Of a DNA stretch of 61,610 nt, positions 28,974-37,571 are shown piece by piece. A model generated the notes under the pieces. It was not told the origin of the DNA. It saw only the letters and a program-made list of their open reading frames with translations, and ran no database searches. This DNA is from Chloroflexota bacterium (GTDB lineage Bacteria; Chloroflexota; Limnocylindria; P2-11E): the NCBI GenBank assembly GCA_021787445.1, contig JAJYLV010000006.1, positions 1-61,610 of the forward strand, in the 5' to 3' direction. Every line of letters begins with the position of its first letter. Position 1 is the stretch's first letter. Both the position numbers and the translations under genes were made by a program.

Positions 28974-29068
28974 GCTTCAGCGCGCCGCCGCAGACGTGGA
29001 ACGACCTCGAGCGGCATGCGAGGGCGGCGATGCGGAGGGATCCCGCCGGGAGGGTGACGCGCCGGGGC
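28974..29068 (+). pseudogene. possible fragment of an ABC-transporter solute-binding protein gene
   Basis: In the 228-base intergenic space one frame reads FSAPPQTWNDLERHARAAMR, then DPAGRVTRRGM. This resembles the segment APPKTWDEL...GKVTxWG common in sugar-binding proteins of ABC transporters. It has no start, no domain and stops being protein-like on both sides. It may be a relic of a deleted transporter or chance in GC-rich DNA. Confidence 0.35.
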
Positions 29069-29114
29069 ATGCCGGCGTTTGCGCGAGAGCAAGTAGCACG
29101 CTCCGGCGGCGCGA

Positions 29115-29120
29115 TACCCT
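29115..29120 (+). promoter_or_regulatory. -10-like TACCCT of the aldehyde dehydrogenase gene
   Basis: TACCCT ends 6 bases before ATG 29127, placing the expected transcription start at the start codon itself. No good -35 is visible. Confidence 0.45.
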
Positions 29121-29126
29121 GTGCCC

Positions 29127-30551
29127 ATGGCGCTCACCGCGACGCAGATCCTCTCCGTCGATCCGGCGACCGAAGAGGTCACCGCGCGCTTCGACGCGTT
29201 CACGCCCGAGCAGGCGGAGGCGAAGGTCCGCGGAGCCCACGAGGCGTTCCTCGAGTGGCGGCGCGAGAGCTTCGCCGAGCGCGCCGTCCCGACGCGGAAC
29301 CTCGCCGTGCTCCTGCGCGAGCGCAAGGAGCGCTACGCGTCGCTCATGACGCTCGAGATGGGCAAGCCGATCACGCAGGCGCGGGCCGAGGTCGAGAAGT
29401 GCGCATGGAACGCGGACTTCTACGCCGAGAATGCCGAGCGCTTCCTGGGCGACGAGCCGATCGGGACGAACGCGCGCTCGAGCTTCGTCGCGTACGAGCC
29501 GCTCGGCGTCGTCCTCGCCGTCATGCCCTGGAACTACCCCTTCTGGCAGGTCATCCGCTTCGCCGCCCCCGCGCTCATGGCCGGCAACGCGGCCGTGCTC
29601 AAGCACGCCTCGAACGTCCCGCAGTCGGCGCTCGCGCTGGAGGAGCTCTTCCGCGACGCCGGCTTCCCCGACGGCCTCTTCGGCACCGTCCTCCTCGCGG
29701 GCGGCGCCGTCGAGCCGCTCATCGCCGACGAGCGCGTCAAGGCGGTCACGCTCACCGGCAGCTCGGCGACCGGCGAGCGCATCGCCGCCGTCGCCGGACG
29801 GCACCTCAAGAAGGTCGTCCTCGAGCTCGGCGGATCGGATCCCTTCATCGTCCTCTCCGACGCCGACATCGCCGCCGCGGCCGCGACCGGAGTGAACGCA
29901 CGCACGCAGAACAACGGCCAGTCGTGCATCGCGGCCAAGCGCTTCATCGTCACCGCCGACGCCGCCGGCGCGTTCGAGCGCGCGTTCGCGGCGGCGCTCG
30001 AGAGGCTCGTCGTCGGCGACCCCAAGGACGACCGCACCCAGGTGGGCCCGCTGGCGCGCGGCGACCTGCGCGAGACGCTCGAGCGCCAGGTCGCGGAGAG
30101 CGTGCGCATGGGGGCGCGCGTCGTCACCGGCGGCCGGCGCCTCGACCGAAAGGGCTACTTCTACCCGCCGACGCTCCTCGCCGACGTGACGGCCGAGATG
30201 CCCGTCCTCGCCGAGGAGACCTTCGGACCCGTCGCAGCGCTCGTGCGCGCGCGCGACGCGGACGACGCCGTCCGCATCGCCAACGCGACGCCCTACGGGC
30301 TCGGGTCGAGCCTGTGGACGCGCGACGACGCCCTCGCGCGCCGGCTCGCGAAGCGCATCGAGGCCGGGTCCGTCTTCGTGAACTCGATGGTCTTCTCGGA
30401 CCCGCGCCTGCCGTTCGGCGGCATCAAGCACTCCGGGTACGGACGCGAGCTCTCGGCCCACGGCATCCGCGAGTTCACCAACGTGAAGACGGTGTGGCTC
30501 GGCCCGGCGACGGGCCCCCAGATGGCGCAGATCGAGGCGCCCGCGGAGTAG
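29127..30551 (+). CDS. NAD(P)-dependent aldehyde dehydrogenase, succinate-semialdehyde type
   Basis: 474 residues from ATG 29127 (GTG 29121 adds two). The cofactor domain has MPWNYPFWQVIRFAAPALMAGN. The general-base Glu is in VVLELGGSDPF and the catalytic Cys in NNGQSCIAAKRF. The C-terminus has FGGIKHSGYGRELS. The EMGKPITQAR and GGSDPF wording is typical of succinate-semialdehyde dehydrogenases (GabD/Sad); the exact aldehyde is not proven. It is a single-gene unit convergent with valS, with 40 bases between stops and no evident terminator hairpin. Confidence 0.92.
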   Translation: MALTATQILSVDPATEEVTARFDAFTPEQAEAKVRGAHEAFLEWRRESFAERAVPTRNLAVLLRERKERYASLMTLEMGKPITQARAEVEKCAWNADFYAENAERFLGDEPIGTNARSSFVAYEPLGVVLAVMPWNYPFWQVIRFAAPALMAGNAAVLKHASNVPQSALALEELFRDAGFPDGLFGTVLLAGGAVEPLIADERVKAVTLTGSSATGERIAAVAGRHLKKVVLELGGSDPFIVLSDADIAAAAATGVNARTQNNGQSCIAAKRFIVTADAAGAFERAFAAALERLVVGDPKDDRTQVGPLARGDLRETLERQVAESVRMGARVVTGGRRLDRKGYFYPPTLLADVTAEMPVLAEETFGPVAALVRARDADDAVRIANATPYGLGSSLWTRDDALARRLAKRIEAGSVFVNSMVFSDPRLPFGGIKHSGYGRELSAHGIREFTNVKTVWLGPATGPQMAQIEAPAE

Positions 30552-30591
30552 CTACCTCGCCAGAGCCGGGCCGGGTCGTGCGCGGAACGGA

Positions 30592-33276
30592 TCAGGTGGA
30601 CCGAGCCAGCTGCTCCTCCAACAGACGCACCTGTGCTCGACGCTCCTGGAGACGTGCCCGCTCCTTCTCGACGACCGCTTTCGGCGCCTTTTCGGCGAAG
30701 CCCGCACGCGTGAACAACTCCTCAGACCGGCGCAAAGAATCGCGAGCGGCCGTCAGTGCCGCTTCGAGCTCGTCACGTGCCGGCCCTACGAACTCCGTCT
30801 GGAACCGCACCGAGTAGTCGGATCCGGCGAACGCGAGTCGCTCTCCGCCTTCCCCGCGCTCGTTGCGCACCTCCGCACCCAGCAGATGACCGACCGCTTC
30901 GCGCTGGTCCGGGGAGAACGGTGAGTTCGGTCCCATATAGAGCGTCAACCTCGCGCGGTGATCTATCGCCTTCTCTTGCCGGAGGTTCCGTATCGCCTTG
31001 ACGAGCTGAAGTGCCTCGGCAAAGCCCACCTCCAGCCGCACATCCCGGGCCGCAGCGATCGGCCAGCGCGAGACGACGAGCGAGACGTCGTCGGCGAGCG
31101 TGCGGCGCCCCTGCCACAGCTGGAGCGCGAGGGTCTCGGTGATGAACGGCATGATCGGGTGCAGCAGGCGCAGCACGCGGTCGAGCACGTACGCCAGAGT
31201 GCGGACCGTGCTCGCGCGACGCCCCTCGTCGCGCATACCGGCCTTCGACATCTCGACGTACGCGTCCGCCAGCTCGCTCCAGGTGAACTGCTGGAGGAAG
31301 TGCGTGTACTCGCCGAAGAGGTAGCCCTCGAGGAGCCGCGTCGACTCGGCGACGGCGTACTCGGTCCGCGAGAGGATCCACCGCTCGGCCTCGTGCAGGT
31401 CGCCCATCGGAGGCTCGTCGGCGGCGTGGCCGGCGAGGGCGTCGGGATACGCCTCGAGCTGGCGCAGCACGAAGCGCCCGATGTTCCAGAGCTTGTTCCC
31501 GAAGTTGCGCGCGTTGACGAGCTTGGCCTCGGAGAGCTCGGTGTCCATGCCGGGCGCCGTGTCGAGGACGAGGGCGAAGCGGAGCGCGTCCGCGCCCCAC
31601 TCCTCGACGAGGCCGACGGGGCTGACGACGTTCCCCTTCGACTTGCTCATCTTCTCGCCGCCGGTGCGCACCAGGCCGTGGAGGTACACGGCGCGGAACG
31701 GCACGTCGCCCATCTCGAAGAGCCCCATCGCGATCATGCGCGCGACCCAGAAGAAGAGGATGTCGTAGCCCGTCTCGAGCATCGACCCGGGATAGAAGCG
31801 CGCGAGGTCGGGCGTCCGGTCGGGCCAGCCGAGGGTCGTGAAGGGCCAGAGCGCGCTCGAGAACCAGGTGTCGAGCACGTCGGGGTCCTTGCGCAGGTCG
31901 TCGGAGCGGCACTTCGGGCAGCGCGCCGGGTCGGGCGCACCCTCGTCGGGGACGATCGTCTCGCTGCAGTCGCGGCAGTACCAGACCGGGATCTCGTGGC
32001 CCCACCAGATCTGCCGCGAGACGGCCCAGTCGCGGATGTTCTCCATCCAGTTGAAGTAGACGCGCTCCTGGAACTCGGGGACGATGCGAACGCGGCCGTC
32101 GCGCACGGCGGCCATCGCCGGATCGGCGAGCGGCTTCATGCGCACCCACCACTGCGGCATGACGAGCGGCTCGTCGACGGTGTCGCAGCGATCGTGCACG
32201 CCGACGGCGTGGAAGATCGGCTCCTCCTTCACCAGGAGGCCGTCACGGCGCAGGCGCTCGACCATGTCCTTCCGCGCGCGGTCGCGGTCGAGCCCCGCGA
32301 AAGGACCGGCGCCCGCGAGCATGCGTCCGTCCTTGCCGATGACGGTGAGGACGGGCAGGTGATGGCGCTGCCCGATCTCGAAGTCGGTCTGATCGTGCCC
32401 GGGCGTGATCTTGAGCGCGCCGGTGCCGAACGCGGGGTCGACGGCCTCGTCGGCGATGACCTTCACGCGCCGCTCCACGACCGGGACGAGCAGGTCGCGG
32501 CCGACGAGCGGCTTCCAGCGCTCGTCGTCGGGGTGCGTCGCGACGGCGACGTCGGCGAGGATCGTCTCGGGGCGCGTCGTCGCGATGACCACGTCGGGGC
32601 CGCTCGAGCCCTCGGCCCACGGATAGCGGACGTAGTAGAGGGTGTCGGTGCGGTCGACGTGCTTGACCTCGAGGTCGGAGTACGTCGTCCGGCAGGTGAG
32701 GCACCAGTGGACGATGCGGTCCGCGCGGTAGAGGAGACCCGCCTTGTAGAGGCGGATGAAGTGGGCCCGCACGGCGCGCTGCTTGGAGCGCTCCATCGTG
32801 AAGTTCGGGCGGCTCCAGTCGAGCGAGCACCCGAGCATCCGCAGCTGCTGCTCGATGCGCGGGCGGTAGAAGTCCATCCACTTCCACATCTCGGCGAGGA
32901 ACTGCTCGCGCGTCAGTCCGGTGTCCCGGCCGACCCCCTCCTTCGCGAGCTCCTTCTCGACGACGATCTGCGCGATGATCCCGGCGTGGTCGGTCCCGGG
33001 CATCCACAGCGTCGCGTCGCCGAGCATGCGATGCCAGCGCGCCATGATGTCCTCGTACCCGCCGAACCCGAGGGCATGCCCGAGGTGCAGGTCGCCGGTC
33101 ACGTTCGGCAGCGGCAGCATCATCACGAAGGTCTTCTCCCCCGGGGTCGCCTCCGCCGGCGGCGTGAAGAAGCCGGAGCGGTCCCACCAGTCGTAGAGGT
33201 CCTTCTCGACGGCGGACGGTCGGAAGTTCTTCTCGTTGTGCTCCAGTGCGGAGCGCGGTGCTTCTCGCTTCGCCAT
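30592..33276 (-). CDS. valS: valyl-tRNA synthetase
   Basis: 894-residue class Ia synthetase. The HIGH motif appears as HLGHAL in VTGDLHLGHALGFGGYED near residue 60 and KMSKS as KMSKSKGNV near residue 540. The CP1 editing domain (ATTRPETILADVAVATHPDD) lies between them. The anticodon-binding domain and a C-terminal coiled-coil (DELEAALTAARDSL..., ERARLQERRAQVRLLEEQ) complete it. ATG 33276 is chosen because upstream in-frame sequence is the T-box leader. Expression is controlled by that leader in response to uncharged tRNA-Val. Confidence 0.96.
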   Translation of the reverse strand: MAKREAPRSALEHNEKNFRPSAVEKDLYDWWDRSGFFTPPAEATPGEKTFVMMLPLPNVTGDLHLGHALGFGGYEDIMARWHRMLGDATLWMPGTDHAGIIAQIVVEKELAKEGVGRDTGLTREQFLAEMWKWMDFYRPRIEQQLRMLGCSLDWSRPNFTMERSKQRAVRAHFIRLYKAGLLYRADRIVHWCLTCRTTYSDLEVKHVDRTDTLYYVRYPWAEGSSGPDVVIATTRPETILADVAVATHPDDERWKPLVGRDLLVPVVERRVKVIADEAVDPAFGTGALKITPGHDQTDFEIGQRHHLPVLTVIGKDGRMLAGAGPFAGLDRDRARKDMVERLRRDGLLVKEEPIFHAVGVHDRCDTVDEPLVMPQWWVRMKPLADPAMAAVRDGRVRIVPEFQERVYFNWMENIRDWAVSRQIWWGHEIPVWYCRDCSETIVPDEGAPDPARCPKCRSDDLRKDPDVLDTWFSSALWPFTTLGWPDRTPDLARFYPGSMLETGYDILFFWVARMIAMGLFEMGDVPFRAVYLHGLVRTGGEKMSKSKGNVVSPVGLVEEWGADALRFALVLDTAPGMDTELSEAKLVNARNFGNKLWNIGRFVLRQLEAYPDALAGHAADEPPMGDLHEAERWILSRTEYAVAESTRLLEGYLFGEYTHFLQQFTWSELADAYVEMSKAGMRDEGRRASTVRTLAYVLDRVLRLLHPIMPFITETLALQLWQGRRTLADDVSLVVSRWPIAAARDVRLEVGFAEALQLVKAIRNLRQEKAIDHRARLTLYMGPNSPFSPDQREAVGHLLGAEVRNERGEGGERLAFAGSDYSVRFQTEFVGPARDELEAALTAARDSLRRSEELFTRAGFAEKAPKAVVEKERARLQERRAQVRLLEEQLARST

Positions 33277-33309
33277 CGGTCGCCGCCTTTCTCTCGCTCT
33301 TCGCCGTTC

Positions 33310-33543
33310 CCGCCCGATCGGGAACGAAAAAGGCCCGCATCGTCCTCCCGGGACGAGCGAGCCTCGTGGTACCACCCTGGTTCGCGCGCGCCTGAGCGCG
33401 CGCCTCGTTCCGGCGATAACGGGCCGGACCGACCCGGCTCGCGGGCGACCTTCCTCGCCCATCGTGCCGAGGAGCGCTTCCAGCCGCTGGCGCTCCGTCT
33501 CTATCGGCGCTGAGCGAGTACTCCTCCCGGTCGCGGCCGGTGC
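33310..33543 (-). promoter_or_regulatory. T-box riboswitch leader of valS (Val specifier GTC)
   Basis: Read on the minus strand. Stem I has an AGTA S-turn (33522-33519), a helix CTCGCTC/GGGCGAG (33512-33518 with 33454-33460), then GAA-G-GTC (33453-33447) as the specifier loop strand, GTC being a valine codon. The distal part has GCCGA/TCGGC, an AGAGA bulge (33498-33502) and GGAGCGC/GCGCTCC closing the apical loop. The T-box antiterminator sequence AGGGTGGTACCACG is at about 33365-33378. An intrinsic terminator follows. Uncharged tRNA-Val should favour antitermination. The structure was drawn by eye. Confidence 0.9.
33327..33363 (-). terminator. regulated intrinsic terminator of the valS T-box
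   Basis: On the minus strand GGCTCGCTCGTCC, loop CGGGA, then GGACGATGCGGGCC pairs as a 13-bp stem with one bulged U and one G-U pair, followed by TTTTT. Its 5' arm adjoins the T-box element, so antiterminator and terminator are mutually exclusive. Confidence 0.88.
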
Positions 33544-33549
33544 GGCCGC

Positions 33550-33555
33550 AGTCTA
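33550..33555 (-). promoter_or_regulatory. -10-like TAGACT of the valS leader
   Basis: TAGACT overlaps the stop codon of the upstream GGDEF gene and would start transcription near 33543, just before Stem I. The identical hexamer precedes the membrane-protein gene at 42910. Confidence 0.5.
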
Positions 33556-36500
33556 TCCGGTCTGCGCCCTCGCGCGCCGCTTGTGCCGGTACATCGCGCG
33601 GTCCGCCGCGTCGATCACCCCGTCGACCGTCGGCGCCGCCGTCTCGTCCGCCAAGCCCCACGAGATCGAAGGCAGCCGAGCACGATCGCCGAGCGCCGCC
33701 TGGGAGATCGCCGTCGCGAGGCGGCGCATGACGCGCTCGGCGACGAGGACCGGCTCGCCGGCGAAGAGGATCGCGAACTCGTCGCCGCCGAGCCGCGCGA
33801 CCACGTCCTGCTCTCGCACGCCCGCGTCGAGGATCTTGGCGATCCCCTGCAAGGCCTCGTCCCCGGCGCCGTGGCCCATCAGGTCGTTGACCTGCTTCAG
33901 GAGGTCGACGTCGACCAGCGCGACAGTGAGGTGGCTGCCGCCCGCGCGGGCCGCACGGAGAGCGGACTCGAGACGCTGGAAGAACACGCGCCGGTTGCGG
34001 AGCCCCGTGAGGGGGTCCGTCGACGCGGCTCGCTGGGCCGCGCGGTGGACGCTCGCGACGCGGACGGCCGCCGCGACCTGGCGGGAGACGGAGGTGAGCA
34101 GGCTCTCGTCGTCGGGACCGAACGCGTTGACGCGCGGGCTCTCCACACCGAGCACCCCCATGCGCTCGTCACCGATCTGGAGCGGGACGATGAGGCTCGA
34201 GACGACGCCGGGAGGCCCGATGAACCTGGGGTCGGCGCGCACGTCCGGCATGTTCTGGGGGATGCCGTGGTCCAACACCCACCAGCTGATGCCCTGACCG
34301 CGCTCGAGGTCTTGTCCGACGTAGGCCTGCGACGCGCCGACCGCGGCGCGGACCGCGAGGCGCTCCCCCGCCTCGTCGAGGATGAGGAGGAAGCCGTTCT
34401 CGTAGCCCTGGGCGTCGCACACGATCTCGAGCAGCCGCGCGGCGAGGCTGTCGAGGTCGAGGACCGTCGTGATCTCTCCCGCGATGCGCTGGAGGATGGC
34501 GAGCTGCCGCGCGTGCGTCCGGGTCGATCTCGCCAGACGCTCCAGAACGTCACCGGGTCCAGGGACGTTCTCGATCTCCTCATGCTCCATCGTGCTGACG
34601 CGCGAGAAGAACTGCGCGCCCTCGGATCTGTCCCGCTGAATGACGCGCAGGAACGCGTCGACGACGGCGGGATGGAACTGCGTCCCCCGGCACTGCCGCA
34701 GCTCATCGATGGCGAACGCGACGGGTTGCGGCTCCTTGTACGACCGACGGCTCACGATCACCTCGAAGGCATCCGCGACCGCGACGATGTAGGACGCGAG
34801 CGGTACGGCCTCGCCCGAGAGGCCGTCGGGATAGCCGAGGCCGTCGTAGCGCTCGTGGTGGCCGCGGATGACCGGCGCGAGCTCGGCGAGCGGCTCGACG
34901 GAGGACACGACCGAGCCGCCGAGCGCGGGGTGCGCGCGCATGATCACCCACTCCTCCTCCGAGAGCGGTCCCGGCCGGTTGAGGATGGCGTCCGGCACGC
35001 CGATCTTCCCGATGTCGTGCAGGAGCGCACCGAGCTGGACGCGGCGGATCTCGTCCGCGGGCAGGTCCATCTCTTCGGCGATGGTCCGCGCAAGCGCGGC
35101 GACCCGCGCGGAGTGGCTGCGTGTGTACGGGTCGCGGGCGTCGACGGCTGCCGCGAGCGCCCGGACGGATGCGAGGTACAGCTCTCGCGTGCGCGCGATG
35201 AGCGACGCGTTCTCGAATGCCGACGCCACGACCGTGGCGAGCGAGCGGAGCGTCGCGACGTCGCCCTCGTCGTACGCGTCGGGCGTGTACGACTGCGCCG
35301 AGAGCACACCGATGACGCGACGCCCGACGAGCAGCGGCACATGGACGGCCGACGCGCTCGCCTTCGAGCGGCCGCCGAAGGTACGGCCCGCGGACACGGC
35401 GGCCGCGCCCGCCGGCCCGACCAGGTACGGCTCTCCCGTCCGCACGACGTGACTGGTGGGGCCGTCGCCGAGCGGGAGGACATGGTGCTCGGTGTCGACC
35501 TCGCCGCGGTCCTCCTCGAAGATGAGCTCGAGCTCCTGCCGCACGTCGTCGTACTGCGCCAGGTAGAAGGCGTCGCGCGCCACGAGGCGACCCGCAGCAT
35601 CGTGCGCGAGCCGCGCGATCTCCGAAGCGTCGTGGACGAGCGCGAGGCGCCCCGCGAGGTCGTTGAGGAGCGTGAGCCTCTCGATGTGGCGCTCCCGCTC
35701 GCGGCGGGCGTCGGCCGCGCGGAGCGTCGCGCGCGCCGAATCGGCGAAGGCCGCGACCATCTGCTGGTCGACCTGGTCGAACGTTCGATATGGATCAGTC
35801 GTCCCGACGACGAGAACGGCGACGACCTCGCCGTGCCGACGGATGGGTGCGAGGACCGCGGCACGTCCGCCGACCTCGTCGAAGAACAGCTCGCTCCGGA
35901 CCTCGCCCGACCCGCCGCGCTCGTGCCCGTAGCCGTGGACGGCCATGAGCTCGCCGGACCGAACGACCTCGCGGACCAGCGGCCCGACTGGTCCGCGAAC
36001 GCCGCGCAGCCTAGCGGCCAAGCCCGCCGCGGCGACGACCTCGATCTCGCCGTGGGAGACGCGGCCGACCAGCGCGGCGTCGATGGCGAACGACGCCTGT
36101 GCGGCCTCGACCACGCGCGGAAGGATCTCCTCGGGTCGGCCGCCGATCGCGGCCCGCGACACCTCGTCGAGCCTGCGGGCCTGCGCGAGACGGCGTGCGT
36201 TGCGCAGAGCGATGGACGCGTGGGCGGCGAGGCTGTTCACCGCGGACAGCTCGTCGGTATCGAACGGTCGCGTCGTCGTCCTCGCGACGGTGAGGCACGC
36301 GGCCATCTCGCCCGAGACGAAGATCGGCACGCCGACGAGGGTGCGGATGCCGAGGTCGACGACGCTCGCGACACGCCTCGCGTGCCGGACGTAGTCCTCG
36401 CACACGACGGTCGATCGCCGTGCGAGCACCTCGCCGGACACGCCGTCCGTGCTGCTGCGCCTCATCCCGACGATCTGCTGCGCGAGGCCGGCGCCGGCCA

Positions 36501-37173
36501 CGACCTCGAACTCGTCTCCGCGGCGCAGGACCATGGCGGAATAGTCCGCGTCGACGACGGCGAGCGCGTCGTGCGGGATGGACCGCAGCACGGCGTCGGG
36601 CTCGCTCGCCGCCGCGATCTCTCGCGCCACGAGCTCGAGGTCGCGCGCGCGGCTCAACGCGGCGCTCGCGCGCCGCCGCTCACCGGTGTAGGTGCCGACC
36701 GCCGCGACGAACACGATGGAGATGCCCACCAGAGCGCCCGCCTCGGGGACGAGCGTCACGACGGGCGTCGCCGCGCCGTGGACGATGCGGTACCACTCCT
36801 CGCCGACGCGACCGATCAGGTATGCGGCGAGCGTCGGGAGCAGGGCGCGAGGACCGAAGCGTGGGAAGCCGAGGGCGCCGACCATGATCGGGACGACGAA
36901 CGCGATGCTGTCGCTGCGACCCGCCGCCGCGATCATCCAGAAGGCCCCCGCGAGCAGATCGGTGACGAAGACGGTCTTCGGGAACGTCAACACGCTGACC
37001 GGGCGGGGAGCGCGCGCGTCGATCCAGGCCAGGTACGCGGCGCTCACGCCCAGGAGCGCGACCGACCCGATGCCGGTGACGTCGCGGACGACCAGGACGA
37101 GCCACAAGGCCGCGAAGAACGCGGCCGCGACGTGCCCGACCAGAAAGAGATGCCGCAGAAGCCATCCCACCAC
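33553..37173 (-). CDS. membrane GAF/HD-GYP/GAF/GGDEF cyclic-di-GMP enzyme
   Basis: 1206 residues from GTG 37173. Several transmembrane helices fill residues 1-165. Three GAF-like domains follow (about 180-325, 340-480 and 500-650). An HD-GYP phosphodiesterase domain has LLHDIGKIGVPD near residue 718 and HHERYDGLGYPDGLSG. A further GAF (about 870-1030) and a C-terminal GGDEF domain complete it. The cyclase motif RLGGDEF near residue 1131 is intact. It has REQD five residues ahead, the RxxD I-site for product inhibition. Both synthesis and breakdown of c-di-GMP therefore appear possible in one chain. It lies 8 bases after the cupin gene and its end overlaps the valS promoter. Confidence 0.93.
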   Translation of the reverse strand: MVGWLLRHLFLVGHVAAAFFAALWLVLVVRDVTGIGSVALLGVSAAYLAWIDARAPRPVSVLTFPKTVFVTDLLAGAFWMIAAAGRSDSIAFVVPIMVGALGFPRFGPRALLPTLAAYLIGRVGEEWYRIVHGAATPVVTLVPEAGALVGISIVFVAAVGTYTGERRRASAALSRARDLELVAREIAAASEPDAVLRSIPHDALAVVDADYSAMVLRRGDEFEVVAGAGLAQQIVGMRRSSTDGVSGEVLARRSTVVCEDYVRHARRVASVVDLGIRTLVGVPIFVSGEMAACLTVARTTTRPFDTDELSAVNSLAAHASIALRNARRLAQARRLDEVSRAAIGGRPEEILPRVVEAAQASFAIDAALVGRVSHGEIEVVAAAGLAARLRGVRGPVGPLVREVVRSGELMAVHGYGHERGGSGEVRSELFFDEVGGRAAVLAPIRRHGEVVAVLVVGTTDPYRTFDQVDQQMVAAFADSARATLRAADARRERERHIERLTLLNDLAGRLALVHDASEIARLAHDAAGRLVARDAFYLAQYDDVRQELELIFEEDRGEVDTEHHVLPLGDGPTSHVVRTGEPYLVGPAGAAAVSAGRTFGGRSKASASAVHVPLLVGRRVIGVLSAQSYTPDAYDEGDVATLRSLATVVASAFENASLIARTRELYLASVRALAAAVDARDPYTRSHSARVAALARTIAEEMDLPADEIRRVQLGALLHDIGKIGVPDAILNRPGPLSEEEWVIMRAHPALGGSVVSSVEPLAELAPVIRGHHERYDGLGYPDGLSGEAVPLASYIVAVADAFEVIVSRRSYKEPQPVAFAIDELRQCRGTQFHPAVVDAFLRVIQRDRSEGAQFFSRVSTMEHEEIENVPGPGDVLERLARSTRTHARQLAILQRIAGEITTVLDLDSLAARLLEIVCDAQGYENGFLLILDEAGERLAVRAAVGASQAYVGQDLERGQGISWWVLDHGIPQNMPDVRADPRFIGPPGVVSSLIVPLQIGDERMGVLGVESPRVNAFGPDDESLLTSVSRQVAAAVRVASVHRAAQRAASTDPLTGLRNRRVFFQRLESALRAARAGGSHLTVALVDVDLLKQVNDLMGHGAGDEALQGIAKILDAGVREQDVVARLGGDEFAILFAGEPVLVAERVMRRLATAISQAALGDRARLPSISWGLADETAAPTVDGVIDAADRAMYRHKRRARAQTG

Positions 37174-37181
37174 GCAGAACG

Positions 37182-37562
37182 CTAGGTCGCGCGCCCGCCG
37201 CGCGCCGCGTCAGGGGGGTGGCTGTCCGGCGGAGAGGGAGGGTACGGGCGCTCCGCCCGCGACGCCTCGATGACCTGCGCGCCGTGCTCGAGCACGCGGA
37301 TCCCATGGGCCGCGCCGGCGGGGACGATGAACGTGTCGCCTTCGGTGAGGATGCGCTGCTCCCCGGCGATGACCATCGCGATGCTGCCGCGCGTCACCAT
37401 GCCGATGCGCTCGTCGTCGTGCTTGTGGGTCTCGACGATCGTGCGCGCGTCGAGGTCCTCGCGTCGCAGCGTCAGGTGCTCGCCGCGCAGGCTCCGCTCG
37501 ATGGCGCCCGGCCGCTCCGTCGTCGGGAGGTCGCGCGCGCTGGCAAAGAAGAGTCTTGGCAC
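37182..37562 (-). CDS. small cupin-domain protein
   Basis: 126 residues from GTG 37562. The cupin motif 1 is THKHDDERIGMVTRGSIAMVI and motif 2 is GDTFIVPAGAAHGIRVLE, giving His/His/Glu-like and His metal ligands. The C-terminus is a Pro-rich tail. It lies between clpX (9-base gap) and the c-di-GMP gene (8-base gap) on the same strand. Its ligand is unknown; a metal-dependent sugar or small-molecule sensor or isomerase is possible. Confidence 0.88.
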   Translation of the reverse strand: MPRLFFASARDLPTTERPGAIERSLRGEHLTLRREDLDARTIVETHKHDDERIGMVTRGSIAMVIAGEQRILTEGDTFIVPAGAAHGIRVLEHGAQVIEASRAERPYPPSPPDSHPPDAARGGRAT

Positions 37563-37571
37563 GAGCGCGTG

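Noticed and set aside
33583-37185. 1200-codon open frame on the plus strand opposite the c-di-GMP gene
   Set aside because: Composition is Arg/Asp/Glu/Val noise and no domain is seen; the other strand has HD-GYP and GGDEF motifs.
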